From an uncultured Allosphingosinicella sp. (lineage in GTDB: Bacteria; Pseudomonadota; Alphaproteobacteria; Sphingomonadales; Sphingomonadaceae), in assembly GCA_934539295.1 (NCBI GenBank), contig CAKTCN010000002.1, positions 1-64,000 on the forward strand: 64,000 bases of DNA, given 5' to 3'. Shown here piece by piece: positions 1-9,346 of this stretch (positions are counted from its first letter, which is position 1; each line of letters opens with the position of its first letter). The position numbers and the translations under genes are program-made. The notes below the pieces were generated by a model that was not told the DNA's origin, did no database searches, and was given only the letters and a program-made list of their open reading frames with translations.

Positions 1-121
1 CGACGCCCGCCTGCTGGTCGATCGCGACGGCGGACTTGAGGGCGAGCGCGGGCAGGCGGCGCGCACGTTGCTTTACTTGATGGAGCGCGACGCAGCCGTA
101 GAATTGCTGCGTTCGGGCTGA
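1..121 (+). CDS. recG: RecG C-terminus (partial, cut by window start)
   Basis: Only the last 39 codons are present, read from base 2 to the TGA at 119-121. The peptide ends with RGQAARTLLYLMERDAAVEL followed by LRSG. This matches the conserved end of the ATP-dependent branch-migrating helicase RecG in alphaproteobacteria, where an RGQA...LLYLFERD...LLRAG tail is typical. RecG remodels stalled replication forks and Holliday junctions. The catalytic helicase motifs lie outside the window, so the call rests on the tail alone. Confidence 0.72.
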   Translation, partial: DARLLVDRDGGLEGERGQAARTLLYLMERDAAVELLRSG

Positions 122-134
122 CAGAGGAGACAAG

Positions 135-584
135 ATGCCCGCCCACCTGATCGTTCCGGCCGCGCTGATCCTGATAGCGGGCATGATGACCGCTGCGCAG
201 CCGCCGACCAATGCCATCCTGGCGCGCACCAGCGGCTCGCCGATCTTCGCCGCCTTGCTGTCCTTCGCCGTAGGCACGGCGCTGCTGCTCGCGCTCATGA
301 TCGCCGTTCGCCCGCCGATCACGGTGGCGCCGTTGCGGGACGTGCCATGGTATGCCTGGGCCGGCGGCTTCTATGGTGCCTTCTTCGTCGCGGTTGCCGC
401 CTTCGCGGCCCCGCGCCTCGGCGTGGCTTCGCTGATCACCATCGGTGTGGCCGGTCAGATGATCGCGGCCCTCGCCATTGACCATTTCGGCGCGTTCGGG
501 CTGGAGCGCACCCTCATCACGCCGGGCAAGTTAGCGGGTGCAGCACTGGTGCTGGCCGGCGTAGTGCTGGTGCGGCGGGGCTGA
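135..584 (+). CDS. DMT-superfamily transporter, YdcZ/DUF606 type
   Basis: A 149-residue, very hydrophobic protein with about five predicted membrane segments. It resembles the half-size YdcZ/DUF606 branch of the drug/metabolite transporters: PPTNA near residue 25, then GALLSF-like and GGFYGAFFV segments, and a C-terminal GAALVLAGVVLV helix. Members are inner-membrane proteins of mostly unknown substrate and are thought to work as dimers. It starts 13 bases after the recG stop with an AGAGGAG-like ribosome site, so it is probably cotranscribed with recG. Substrate cannot be inferred. Confidence 0.8.
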   Translation: MPAHLIVPAALILIAGMMTAAQPPTNAILARTSGSPIFAALLSFAVGTALLLALMIAVRPPITVAPLRDVPWYAWAGGFYGAFFVAVAAFAAPRLGVASLITIGVAGQMIAALAIDHFGAFGLERTLITPGKLAGAALVLAGVVLVRRG

Positions 585-606
585 CCCCAGCTTCGTTCGT
601 AATTGC

Positions 607-1827
607 TTAGCGGGTGAGCAATCCGTGCTTCTTCTTGCCCGCCGAGATGCGCACATCATTCGCGACCTCGATGATCAGGTCTTCATCAGCCCGCGCGTTG
701 TTCACCTTTGCGCCGCCGCCCGCGATCAAACGGCGCGCCTCGCCCTTCGAGGCGACCAGGCCGAGCCCAACCAGTGCGTCGACCAGCCCGATTCTTCCCT
801 CGACCACCGCCAGCGTCGGTAGCGCACCACCGGCAGATCCTTCTTCAAAGGTCTTCTGCGCCGTGCCTGCGGCTTCGTCGGCCGCTGCACGCCCATGCGC
901 CATCGCCGTCGCTTCGTTGGCGAGGATCTTCTTGGCTTCGTTGATCTCCGCGCCTTCCAGCCCTTCCAAACGGGCGATCTCATCGATCGGCAGATCGGTG
1001 AACAAGCGCATGAAGCGACCCACGTCCGCGTCCTGCGTGTTGCGCCAGAACTGCCAGTAATCGTAGGGGCTGAGCGCGTCGGCATTGAGCCACACTGCGC
1101 CCGCCATGGTCTTGCCCATCTTGCCGCCATCCGCTGTGGTGATGAGGGGGGTGGTGAGCCCGAATACATGCGTGCCGTCGACACGGCGCGACAGCTCGAC
1201 GCCGTTGACGATGTTGCCCCACTGGTCCGACCCGCCCATCTGCAAGCGGCACGCCGAACGGCGAGACAGCTCCAGGAAGTCATAGGCCTGGAGGATCATG
1301 TAGTTGAATTCGAGGAACGAGAGCGATTGCTCGCGGTCCAGCCGCAGCTTGACGCTGTCGAAGCTCAGCATCCGGTTGATCGAGAAATGCTGCCCGATAT
1401 CGCGCAGGAATGGGATGTATTCGAGGGCGTCAAGCCACTCGGCATTGTCCACCATCACTGCATCGGTGGGGCCATCGCCGAACGTCAGGAAGTTCGAGAA
1501 CACGCGCTTGATCGAGGCGACGTTGGACGCGATCACGTCACCGGTCATCAGCTTGCGCGCCTCGTCCTTGAAGCTCGGATCGCCGATCTTCCCGGTGCCG
1601 CCGCCCATCAGCACGATCGGCTTGTGCCCGGCTTGCTGCAGCCGGCGCAGCATCATGATCTGCACCAGGCTGCCGACATGCAGCGAAGGCGCGGTCGGAT
1701 CGAAGCCGATATAGCCCGGCACGATCTCCTTCGCCGCCAGCGCGTCGAGCGCGCCTGCATCGGTCACCTGGTGAATATAGCCGCGCTGGTCGAGCAGGCG
1801 GAGGAGGTCGGACTGGTACTGGCTCAT
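607..1827 (-). CDS. tyrS: Tyrosyl-tRNA synthetase
   Basis: Class I aminoacyl-tRNA synthetase that charges tRNA-Tyr in the cytoplasm; 406 residues, usual length. Visible motifs are the HIGH-type HVGS at residues 50-53, the tyrosine-pocket region MGGSDQWGN near 197-205, and the KMSKS-type KMGKT at 236-240. The last 65 residues form an S4-like RNA-binding domain ending in KKKHGLLTR. An ATG 36 bases further upstream is in frame, but the family begins with the [16 protein letters not shown] sequence, so the inner ATG is chosen. Neither start has a strong ribosome site. Confidence 0.95.
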   Translation of the reverse strand: MSQYQSDLLRLLDQRGYIHQVTDAGALDALAAKEIVPGYIGFDPTAPSLHVGSLVQIMMLRRLQQAGHKPIVLMGGGTGKIGDPSFKDEARKLMTGDVIASNVASIKRVFSNFLTFGDGPTDAVMVDNAEWLDALEYIPFLRDIGQHFSINRMLSFDSVKLRLDREQSLSFLEFNYMILQAYDFLELSRRSACRLQMGGSDQWGNIVNGVELSRRVDGTHVFGLTTPLITTADGGKMGKTMAGAVWLNADALSPYDYWQFWRNTQDADVGRFMRLFTDLPIDEIARLEGLEGAEINEAKKILANEATAMAHGRAAADEAAGTAQKTFEEGSAGGALPTLAVVEGRIGLVDALVGLGLVASKGEARRLIAGGGAKVNNARADEDLIIEVANDVRISAGKKKHGLLTR

Positions 1828-1882
1828 GATGCCGGCGCGGTTAGCATGTGTTCGCCGCCACAAACAACGGTAAGAGAGAAGG

Positions 1883-2422
1883 ATGATCCAGCACCTCTAC
1901 GCCCATGCTTCCCACCCCAGCCGCGTCATCGACGAGCTTTGGGTAGAGGTGCAGCGCCCGACACGCGATCGCCTGGACCTCCGCTATATCGCGGCGGGGA
2001 GCATCGCCGACCTCGTCGTACCCGAGCCGCAGGCGCCCGAGCGCCGCGACGAATTGTGGATGACGACCTGCTTCGAAATCTTCCTCAAGCCTGTCGGCAG
2101 TTCCGCCTATATCGAGTTCAACTTCTCGCCTTCGACGCGCTGGGCTGCCTATGCCTTCGACGCTCACCGTAGCGGCATGCGCGACCTCGCCATCTCCGAC
2201 CCGCCGGTCATAGCCACTGCCGTAGAGCCCAAGCGCCTGGTCGTGGACGTGAGCCTCGCCGTCGATCTCCCCGCCACCGCCTATGACGCTGCCATCTCGG
2301 CAGTTATCGAGGATCGCGCCGGGCCGAAATCCTTCTGGGCGCTCGCGCATCCTGCCGGCGGACCTGACTTCCACGACAATGCTTGCTTTGCCGCCGATCT
2401 CCCGGCACCGGATAGGGCATGA
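1883..2422 (+). CDS. DOMON-like domain protein
   Basis: A 179-residue protein with no signal peptide or membrane segment. Its order of strands ([42 protein letters not shown]) matches the DOMON-like proteins found in sphingomonads and relatives, which are related to carbohydrate- or heme-binding DOMON folds. Function is unknown. A good ribosome site (GAGAAGG) precedes the ATG. Its stop overlaps the start of the NamZ-type gene by four bases (ATGA), so the two are translationally coupled and may act together on cell-wall sugars; that link is inference. Confidence 0.75.
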   Translation: MIQHLYAHASHPSRVIDELWVEVQRPTRDRLDLRYIAAGSIADLVVPEPQAPERRDELWMTTCFEIFLKPVGSSAYIEFNFSPSTRWAAYAFDAHRSGMRDLAISDPPVIATAVEPKRLVVDVSLAVDLPATAYDAAISAVIEDRAGPKSFWALAHPAGGPDFHDNACFAADLPAPDRA

Positions 2423-3615
2423 AATTCGGTATCGATCGCCTGCTCGGCTCACCCGAACTGCTTGCCCGGCTGAAAGGGAGGCGGGTTGCCTTGCTCGCCC
2501 ATCCGGCGTCGGTGACGGCGGACCTCACCCATTCGCTCGACGCACTGGTCGCGGCGGGGCTCAACGTGACGGCGGCGTTCGGACCGCAGCATGGTCTGCG
2601 TGGCGACAAGCAGGACAACATGATGGAGTCGCCGGACTTCGACGATCCGGTCCATGGCGTGCCCGTCTTCAGCCTTTATGGTGAGGTGCGGCGTCCCACC
2701 GGCCAGTCGATGGGCACGTTCGACGTGGTGCTGATCGACCTGCAGGATCTGGGCTGCCGCATCTACACCTTCATCACCACCTTGCTCTACATGCTCGAGG
2801 CCGCCGCAGCGCATGGCAAGGACGTGTGGGTACTGGATCGACCCAACCCTGCCGGGCGCCCGATCGAGGGACTGACGCTGCTGCCCGGCTGGGAGAGCTT
2901 CGTCGGCGCCGGGCCGATGCCCATGCGTCACGGCATGACGCTGGGCGAGCTCGGCCGCTGGTTCATCGGGCACTACAGGCTCGATGTCGAATATCGCGTT
3001 ATCGAGATGGAGGGCTACGACCCTGATGCGGCACCCGGCTTCGGCTGGCCAACCGACCGCGTGTGGATCAACCCTAGCCCCAATGCGCCCAACCTCAACA
3101 TGGCGCGTGCTTATGCCGGCACGGTGATGCTGGAGGGGACCAACCTGTCCGAAGGGCGCGGCACTACGCGCCCGCTAGAGCTGTTCGGCGCGCCCGACAT
3201 CGACGCGCGTGCGGTGGTCGCCGAGATGCGCCGCCTTGCGCCGGAGTGGCTGAAAGGATGTGTGCTGCGCGACATTTCGTTCGAGCCGACCTTCCACAAG
3301 CATGTGCACCAATTATGCAGCGGCGTGCATATTCATGCAGAAGGCGGTTTCTACGACCATGAGGCGTTAAAGCCGTGGCGGCTGCAGAGCCTCGCCTTCA
3401 AGGCGATCCGCAATCTCGAGCCCGGCTACGAGCTGTGGCGCGACTTCGCGTATGAATATGAGTTCGGCAAGCTCGCCATCGACGTGATCAACGGCGGCCC
3501 GGCCTTGCGTGAATGGGTGGATGATGCCGGCGCCGCGCCGGGCGACCTGGATGCTATCACGATGCCCGACGAAAAAGCGTGGGAAGAAGAACGGCGTCCA
3601 TTCCTGATCTACTGA
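2419..3615 (+). CDS. Exo-beta-N-acetylmuramidase NamZ family (DUF1343)
   Basis: A 398-residue DUF1343 protein. The family includes NamZ enzymes (GH171) that remove terminal N-acetylmuramic acid from peptidoglycan fragments. Recognisable segments are FGPQHGLRG near residue 55, SLYGEVRRPTG, DLQDLGCRIYTF, VLDRPNPAGR, NLSEGRGTTRPLELFGAP and the C-terminal FEYEFGKLAIDVING-like stretch. Characterised NamZ proteins are usually exported, but this one starts straight into the catalytic domain (MKFGIDRLL) with no signal peptide, suggesting action on recycled muropeptides in the cytoplasm. The start overlaps the DOMON-like gene. Confidence 0.88.
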   Translation: MKFGIDRLLGSPELLARLKGRRVALLAHPASVTADLTHSLDALVAAGLNVTAAFGPQHGLRGDKQDNMMESPDFDDPVHGVPVFSLYGEVRRPTGQSMGTFDVVLIDLQDLGCRIYTFITTLLYMLEAAAAHGKDVWVLDRPNPAGRPIEGLTLLPGWESFVGAGPMPMRHGMTLGELGRWFIGHYRLDVEYRVIEMEGYDPDAAPGFGWPTDRVWINPSPNAPNLNMARAYAGTVMLEGTNLSEGRGTTRPLELFGAPDIDARAVVAEMRRLAPEWLKGCVLRDISFEPTFHKHVHQLCSGVHIHAEGGFYDHEALKPWRLQSLAFKAIRNLEPGYELWRDFAYEYEFGKLAIDVINGGPALREWVDDAGAAPGDLDAITMPDEKAWEEERRPFLIY

Positions 3616-3633
3616 CGGTCCCGGCCCGGCGGT

Positions 3634-4857
3634 TCAGCCAACGACCTCCGCGGGGGTCAGGCCGAACTGCTCCAATCTGTAGCGGTGGCCGAGATGTGCC
3701 GTCTCACCCGCGACGTAGCGGTTCATGCGCGCCTCGGCCTCGGGCGACAGGGTGAAGCCGAGGAAGTCGTAGACGCGGCCTATTTCCGCGCGCCAGTCGC
3801 TGCCGACATGGTTGAAGTGGAGAGTGAGCGCACGGACATCCGGGCGCTTCTCCAGTGCGGCGGTGGTGCGTTCCTGGCGCAGGCGGAACTTGCGCAGCCA
3901 TTCGCGGCCGATCCAGTGCGGATCGGCGCTGTCGGACTGGATCCGCATCTGCTGCCACACGAGTGAAGCCGATGAGCCCACCACCTGCGCCGGGTCGCGC
4001 TCCAGCCGGATCAGTCGCACGTCGGGAAAGGTGTCGAGCAGCGCGTCGAGATCCTGGCTGAACTGCGGCGCCTTCATCAGCCATGTCCGGTCCGGCGCAT
4101 CGCCGCGCGCCCAGCCGATGGTGCGGATCAGCATGGCGAACTCGGAATAAACGCCGCCCATGTCCGCCGCCTCCCACCAGCGCGAGAAGCTCGGCACGCG
4201 CCACTGCGCCTCGAACTGGGCGCTGGCGAAGGAGAGGTTGAACAGGCCGAACTCCTCCTCCGGCGCATAGGCGCCAGTTGGATGCACAGCGGGCAGCGCC
4301 GGATTGAGCAATTTGAGCAGCCGCAGCCCGAAGGCAGCCGCGGCGGGGCGCAGGTCCACTCGCCCGCCGAGCGGCACGGGGCTCAGCGTTTCGAACAGGC
4401 GCGTGTGGACGAAGCGCGGATCGCAGGCGAGCAGGCGCTGCAGCCGCGTGGTTCCCGATCGCATCGGCCCAAGCACGATGACGGGCGCGGTGACAGGGCG
4501 ATCGCCGATCTCGGGATGGCGGCGCCACAGGCCGATCGCGCGGCGACGGTCGCGCAGCGCCTTGACGATCAGCGCATGAGCAATGGTGCGTCCCAGCGGG
4601 CTGAGCGCGGCCTCGCGGTTGAGGCTGTCGATCAGCAGGCGGAGCGGCGTTTCCCAATCTGCGGCCCAATCTAGGTCGGACGTACTGGCATCGCCAAGCG
4701 CCACGCGCACCAGTCGGTCGAACTGGAGCGCCGGCTCCTCGCTGAGGCCGCGCCGCCACAACGCCGACAACATGCGGTTCGCTGTGCCGACCGCCGGCAA
4801 TGATGGCGCAATCGCCGTCTCCGGCATTTCGCCGCCGGCAGGGTCAGGCACGAACAT
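3634..4857 (-). CDS. Sulfotransferase family protein
   Basis: A 407-residue PAPS-dependent sulfotransferase of the Sulfotransfer_3 type. The 5'-phosphosulfate loop PMRSGTTR is at residues 131-138 and a 3'-phosphate-type RLERDPAQVVGSS segment lies further on. About 120 N-terminal residues form a helical extension common in bacterial members. The acceptor is unknown. An AAGGAG ribosome site just before the ATG supports this start. It follows the aldehyde dehydrogenase by 42 bases on the same strand and is probably the last gene of the leftward MoxR-VWA-ALDH set. Confidence 0.85.
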   Translation of the reverse strand: MFVPDPAGGEMPETAIAPSLPAVGTANRMLSALWRRGLSEEPALQFDRLVRVALGDASTSDLDWAADWETPLRLLIDSLNREAALSPLGRTIAHALIVKALRDRRRAIGLWRRHPEIGDRPVTAPVIVLGPMRSGTTRLQRLLACDPRFVHTRLFETLSPVPLGGRVDLRPAAAAFGLRLLKLLNPALPAVHPTGAYAPEEEFGLFNLSFASAQFEAQWRVPSFSRWWEAADMGGVYSEFAMLIRTIGWARGDAPDRTWLMKAPQFSQDLDALLDTFPDVRLIRLERDPAQVVGSSASLVWQQMRIQSDSADPHWIGREWLRKFRLRQERTTAALEKRPDVRALTLHFNHVGSDWRAEIGRVYDFLGFTLSPEAEARMNRYVAGETAHLGHRYRLEQFGLTPAEVVG

Positions 4858-4899
4858 GTGGCTCCTTTTCGTGAGGTCGCCGCCGGTTGCCCAGCCTTG

Positions 4900-6258
4900 T
4901 TAGAGAAGCACCGTCTTCATGTTGGTGAATTCGTGCAGGCCCTCATAGCCGAGTTCGCGGCCATGTCCCGATTTCTTGATGCCGCCGAACGGCACTTCGG
5001 GCGAGGAGGCGAGGATCTGGTTGATCGCGGTCATGCCTGCTTCGATGCCGGCGATGAAGCGGCGTTGCTCGCTCTCGTCCTGCGTCCACACCGACGAACC
5101 GAGCCCGAATGGCACGTCATTGGCGATGCGAATGGCATCGTCGATGTCGGCCGCCCTGAACAGCATGGCGATGGGGCCGAAGATCTCCTCCTGCGCGACA
5201 TGGCTGTCGATCGGCACGCCGGTGAGCACGCCTGCGGAGATGAACGCGCCGGTGGTGCCGATCTTCTCGCCGCCGACGAGCGTCGCGCCGACTTGCCGGG
5301 CTTCCTCGATCTGCTCCAGCACCGTGTCGAGCTGCTCCTGGCTGGACAGCGGGCCAATGTCGGTTGCCTCGTCGGTCGGGTCACCCGCCTTCACCGCCAG
5401 CATAGCCTCCGTGAATCGTTCGACGAAGGCGTCGTAAATGTCGGCATGGACGATCATGCGCTTGCCGCAGATGCAGGATTGGCCCGTATTCTGGACACGG
5501 GCCGTGACAGCCGCCTTGACCGCAGCATCAAGGTCGGCGGACGGCATGACGATGAACGGGTCGGATCCGCCCAGTTCCAGCACCACTTTCTTGAGATGCC
5601 TGCCTGCCTGCTCGGCGACGGATGCCCCTGCGCCCTCGCTCCCCGTCAGCGTCGCCGCGACGATGCGCGGATCGGCGATGATGCCCGCTACCGCGCCCGA
5701 CTTCACCGGAAGGTTCTGGAACAGGCCCTCGGGCGCACCGGCGGCCGTCACCATCTCCTCCAGCAAGGCCGCGCAGCCCTGGACGATGCTGGCATGTTTC
5801 AGCAGGCCGACATTGCCCGCCATGATCGCCGGCGCAATGAAGCGCACCGCCTGCCAGAATGGGAAGTTCCAGGGCATGATCGCCAGCACCGGCCCGTGGG
5901 GCAGCAGGTGCACCTCCGCCTCGCGTCCGTTCGCCAGGCGGTGGCGCTGCGGCGCCAGCAATCGCGGGCCTTCCTCTGCATAATAGCGGAACGCCGCCGC
6001 GCATTTGGCGATCTCCGCCTGCGCAGCCTTCAGCGTCTTGCCCATTTCCTGGGTGATCGTGCGCGCCAGCCGGTCCTTGTTCGCGTCATATCGGTCGGCG
6101 ATGCGGGAGAGGAGGGCGGCGCGCTGATCGAGGCCGGTGGTGCGCCAGTGCGCGAACGCCTCGGCAGCCTTGGCGAGCTTGGCCTCGATCTGCTCGGGCG
6201 TGAGCTCTTCGAAGGTCGCGATCTCCTCCCCGGTCGCCGGGTTGACGCTCTTCATCAT
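4900..6258 (-). CDS. NAD(P)-dependent succinate-semialdehyde dehydrogenase family
   Basis: A 452-residue aldehyde dehydrogenase most like the Sad/YneI type, which oxidises succinate semialdehyde to succinate. The Rossmann segment has IMPWNFPFWQ near residue 128, general base Glu228 in VLELGGSDPF and catalytic Cys262 in NTGQSC. The double ATG at 6258/6255 is preceded by AGGAG about ten bases away; a longer frame upstream lacks homology and would overlap the VWA gene. Exact substrate among short semialdehydes is not fixed by sequence. It lies 14 bases after the VWA gene stop. Confidence 0.9.
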   Translation of the reverse strand: MMKSVNPATGEEIATFEELTPEQIEAKLAKAAEAFAHWRTTGLDQRAALLSRIADRYDANKDRLARTITQEMGKTLKAAQAEIAKCAAAFRYYAEEGPRLLAPQRHRLANGREAEVHLLPHGPVLAIMPWNFPFWQAVRFIAPAIMAGNVGLLKHASIVQGCAALLEEMVTAAGAPEGLFQNLPVKSGAVAGIIADPRIVAATLTGSEGAGASVAEQAGRHLKKVVLELGGSDPFIVMPSADLDAAVKAAVTARVQNTGQSCICGKRMIVHADIYDAFVERFTEAMLAVKAGDPTDEATDIGPLSSQEQLDTVLEQIEEARQVGATLVGGEKIGTTGAFISAGVLTGVPIDSHVAQEEIFGPIAMLFRAADIDDAIRIANDVPFGLGSSVWTQDESEQRRFIAGIEAGMTAINQILASSPEVPFGGIKKSGHGRELGYEGLHEFTNMKTVLL

Positions 6259-6272
6259 CGCCTTTCGTCTCC

Positions 6273-7451
6273 TCACGCCTTTCGCGACAGCGCGCGCATG
6301 GCCTCGTCCAGACCGTCCAGCGTCAGAGGATACATGCGGTTCCCCATCAACTGCCGGATCATGCCGACCGATTGCGACCAATTCCAATGCTCGGGCGGCA
6401 GCGGGTTGAGCCAGGCTGCGCTCGGATAAGTGTTGGTGAGGCGCTGCATCCACGTCGCGCCCGCTTCCGCGTTCATATGCTCGACGGATCCGCCGGCATG
6501 GCTGATCTCGTAGGGCGACATGGAAGCGTCGCCGACGATCACCAGCTTGTAGTCGTGCCCGTATTTGTGGAGCACGTCCCAGGTCGGGATCCGCTCGGCG
6601 AAGCGGCGGCGATTATCCTTCCACAACCCTTCATAGGGACAATTGTGGAAGTAGAAGAACTCCAGGTTCTTGAACTCGCCCGTGGCCGCGCTGAACAATT
6701 CTTCGCAGATCTGGATGTGCGGGTCCATCGATCCGCCCACGTCGAGGAATAACAGCAGCTTGACCGCGTTATGCCGTTCGGGCCGCATCCGGATGTCGAG
6801 CCAGCCCTGCCGCGCAGTGCCGCGGATCGTCCCGTCGAGGTCCAGCTCGTCCGCGGCACCCTCGCGCGCAAAGCGGCGAAGACGGCGCAGCGCGACCTTG
6901 ATGTTGCGGGTGCCGAGCTCGCGCGTGGAATCGAGGTTCTTGAAGGCGCGCTGCTCCCAAACCTTGATCGCGCGTCCCTGCCGGCTCTCGCCGCCGATCC
7001 GCACGCCTTCGGGATTGTAGCCGCCATTGCCGAAGGGCGAGGTGCCGCCTGTCCCGATCCACTTGCTACCGCCCTGATGGCGGCCGTGCTGCTCCTCCAG
7101 CCGCTTCTTCAGCGTCTCCATGATCTCGTCCCAGGAGCCGAGCGTTTTGACGAGCGCCATCTCCTCGGGCGTGAGATACTTCTCCGCAACCGCCCGGAGC
7201 CATTCCTCGGGAAGCTCGACCTTGTTCTCGCCGCCGGCCGTTTCCAGCCCCTTGAACACACGCGCGAATACCTGATCGAACCGGTCGATCAGCCCTTCGT
7301 CCTTCACGAAGGTGGCGCGGGCGAGATAGTAGAAGTCCTCGGGCCGTGGCGCGATCACCTCGGCATCCAGCGCCTCGAGCAGCAACAGATGCTCCTTGAG
7401 GCTGGCCGGAATGCCGGCGGCGCGCAGCGCCTCTACGAAGGACAGGAACAT
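6273..7451 (-). CDS. VWA domain protein, CoxE-like
   Basis: A 392-residue soluble protein. The N-terminal two thirds are helical and charged; the von Willebrand A domain starts near residue 230 with a metal-site variant LFLDVGGSMD, in which the first serine of DxSxS is glycine, a form I recall as usual in this family. It follows the MoxR ATPase gene in the same direction, the pairing seen in CoxD/CoxE and other MoxR-VWA chaperone systems that insert metal or mature enzymes. No CO dehydrogenase genes are present, so the client is unknown. Confidence 0.88.
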   Translation of the reverse strand: MFLSFVEALRAAGIPASLKEHLLLLEALDAEVIAPRPEDFYYLARATFVKDEGLIDRFDQVFARVFKGLETAGGENKVELPEEWLRAVAEKYLTPEEMALVKTLGSWDEIMETLKKRLEEQHGRHQGGSKWIGTGGTSPFGNGGYNPEGVRIGGESRQGRAIKVWEQRAFKNLDSTRELGTRNIKVALRRLRRFAREGAADELDLDGTIRGTARQGWLDIRMRPERHNAVKLLLFLDVGGSMDPHIQICEELFSAATGEFKNLEFFYFHNCPYEGLWKDNRRRFAERIPTWDVLHKYGHDYKLVIVGDASMSPYEISHAGGSVEHMNAEAGATWMQRLTNTYPSAAWLNPLPPEHWNWSQSVGMIRQLMGNRMYPLTLDGLDEAMRALSRKA

Positions 7452-7509
7452 GCCCTTCCTTACCAGCCCTGGGGTCGGTTAGCAGCCTCCGCTTCAGGCG
7501 TGAGGCAAG

Positions 7510-8349
7510 TCATCCCCGCCGCGCCATGAAGGCGAGGCGTTCGAACAGCATGATGTCAGCTTCGTTCTTGAGCAAGGCGCCGTGCAGCGGCGGGATGGCC
7601 TGGCGCGGGTCCTTGGACTGGAGCACGTCCATCGGCATGTCTTCGTGGAGGATCAGCTTGAGCCAGTCTATCAGCTCGCTGGTGGACGGCTTCTTCTTGA
7701 GGCCGGGCACCTCGCGCACCTGGTAGAAGATGTCCATGGCGCGGGCGACCAGCGCCTTCTGGATGTCGGGAAAGTGCACATCGACGATCGCCTGCATCGT
7801 GTCGCGATCCGGAAAGGCGATATAGTGGAAGAAGCAGCGACGCAGGAACGCGTCCGGCAAGTCCTTCTCGTTGTTCGACGTGATCACCACGATCGGCCGC
7901 TCTGCCGCCTTCACCGTCTCGCCCGTTTCGTAGACGTGGAACTCCATGCGATCGAGTTCCTGGAGCAGGTCGTTCGGGAACTCGATATCGGCCTTGTCGA
8001 TCTCATCGATCAACAGGACGGGCAGGGTGGGCGAGGTGAACGCTTCCCAAAGCTTACCCTTGCGAATGTAGTTGCCGATGTCGTGAACGCGCGGGTCGCC
8101 CAATTGCCCGTCGCGCAATCGCGCCACGGCGTCATATTCGTACAAGCCCTGTTGCGCCTTGGTGGTGGACTTGACGTTCCACTCGATCAGGGGGGCGTTT
8201 GCCGCACGGGCGATCTCGTGGGCAAGAACGGTCTTGCCGGTGCCAGGCTCTCCCTTGACCAGCAGCGGGCGGCGTAGCGCGACCGCTGCATTGACGGCGA
8301 CCTTGAGGTCGGCGGTGGCGACATAGTCGCTGGTGCCTTCGAAACGCAT
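7510..8349 (-). CDS. MoxR-family AAA+ ATPase
   Basis: A 279-residue AAA+ ATPase of the MoxR/CoxD group. Walker A is GEPGTGKT at 33-40 and Walker B is VLLIDEID at 111-118. Sensor and arginine-finger regions follow (VVITSNNEKDLPDAFLRRCFFHY). MoxR ATPases work with VWA proteins as maturation chaperones; the partner is the next gene leftward, 58 bases away. The start ATG at 8349 fits the family's usual N-terminus. It is probably the first gene of a leftward operon that ends with the sulfotransferase. Confidence 0.93.
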   Translation of the reverse strand: MRFEGTSDYVATADLKVAVNAAVALRRPLLVKGEPGTGKTVLAHEIARAANAPLIEWNVKSTTKAQQGLYEYDAVARLRDGQLGDPRVHDIGNYIRKGKLWEAFTSPTLPVLLIDEIDKADIEFPNDLLQELDRMEFHVYETGETVKAAERPIVVITSNNEKDLPDAFLRRCFFHYIAFPDRDTMQAIVDVHFPDIQKALVARAMDIFYQVREVPGLKKKPSTSELIDWLKLILHEDMPMDVLQSKDPRQAIPPLHGALLKNEADIMLFERLAFMARRG

Positions 8350-8436
8350 TTCGCGTGTCTAGGGCCTGATCAATCGAGGCGGAAGAGCTTTGCAGGTCTG
8401 GGCGAAAGCACGAACCAGGCTATCGGGCTTCTGCCT

Positions 8437-9105
8437 TCATGCCGCCTCACGTGCGAGCTGGCGTGCCTCTAGAATGTCCCACAGGCCGTGGTGCTGCAGG
8501 CACAATTGCTCGGTCCCGAACAGCAAAGCGCGCTCCACGCCCGGGCTGTGGGCCAGACCCGCGGCGATGTCCGCAATCTTGTCCTCGTCGGGCACTATGC
8601 TAGCCGGGGCGACAAGGCCGACGCGGCCTGCCGCCGTGTTGAGGACGAAGCGGATCGTTGCCCAGTCAGCCAGCAACCCGACTGCGGCGCCCAACCCGCA
8701 GCCGCTGCGTTCGGAACGCGCGAGCATGTCAAGGCTGTGGCGCTGGGCATGAAGGGTCGCCTCCGCTCCCGCGGACCCGCGTGTCACCGGCGCCGGCCCC
8801 ACCTCCACCGCCAATCGCGCAAGGAAGGAGCGTTCTCGCGCAAAGCTGTCCAGTGCCTCGCCCAGCCACAGTCGTGCCTTTTCATCGGCGGTATGCCCAG
8901 CCGCATAGGCGATGATGCCGGGCGTGCGTCCGTGCAGGTTGCACAGGAATGCGACCGCGTCGGCCAGGTTGCGCGTCGACTCCGGTCCGCGCAGCAACGC
9001 GTCGGATGACGAATAAGGGTGGGCGGCGCTGCCATGCCGCGACACGCAGGCGAGAAGGCGTTGCCTCATCCCCTGCGCGGCCGTTCCCGTGTGAACGGAT
9101 GCCAT
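8437..9105 (-). CDS. Conserved hypothetical protein, 222 residues
   Basis: I do not recognise a characterised family. The protein is mostly helical, alanine- and leucine-rich, has no signal peptide, and contains regularly spaced stretches such as ADAVAFLCNLHGRTPGIIAY and WATIRFVLNTAAGRVGL. Protein-level composition and the lack of stops argue that it is real. It lies between the MoxR gene and rplQ, divergent from rplQ, in a position where rpoA would normally be expected upstream of rplQ. A start at the second ATG (MRQRLLACVSRHG, 12 codons in) is possible. Confidence 0.6.
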   Translation of the reverse strand: MASVHTGTAAQGMRQRLLACVSRHGSAAHPYSSSDALLRGPESTRNLADAVAFLCNLHGRTPGIIAYAAGHTADEKARLWLGEALDSFARERSFLARLAVEVGPAPVTRGSAGAEATLHAQRHSLDMLARSERSGCGLGAAVGLLADWATIRFVLNTAAGRVGLVAPASIVPDEDKIADIAAGLAHSPGVERALLFGTEQLCLQHHGLWDILEARQLAREAA

Positions 9106-9346
9106 GAATTTCTCCTCGATCCGCCATGAATGGCAGCAAAGGAGTAAAGGGCAGGTTTACGAAACACTTGGCGCGACGGCCCAAGGTGCCGAACTGCTTG
9201 ACTTTACCGGCACTATCGGCTTTTGGGCTGCCTCGCGTGCGGGGCTTTGCGGCCCCGCTTTGCTTAGGGGTATGGGCGGTCCCCCATTCGACTGCCTGGC
9301 CTGGGTTACCTGAAACGGACCCCGGACGAACACAAGGAAGAAGACA
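9106..9346 (+). promoter_or_regulatory. rplQ leader with GC hairpin
   Basis: This 241-base gap between the divergent hypothetical gene and rplQ must carry the rplQ promoter. A TTGACT -35-like hexamer is at 9198-9203, without a convincing -10. A strong hairpin (7-bp stem GCGGGGC at 9239-9245 with GCCCCGC at 9252-9258) is followed by TTTGCTT, so it could attenuate transcription into rplQ. A clear AGGAAG ribosome site lies just before the rplQ ATG. The promoter assignment is weak. Confidence 0.35.

Noticed and set aside
4858..6429. A 523-codon open frame antisense to the aldehyde dehydrogenase gene
   Set aside because: It is the complement of a well-supported gene, has no recognisable protein features, and such long antisense frames are usual in GC-rich DNA.
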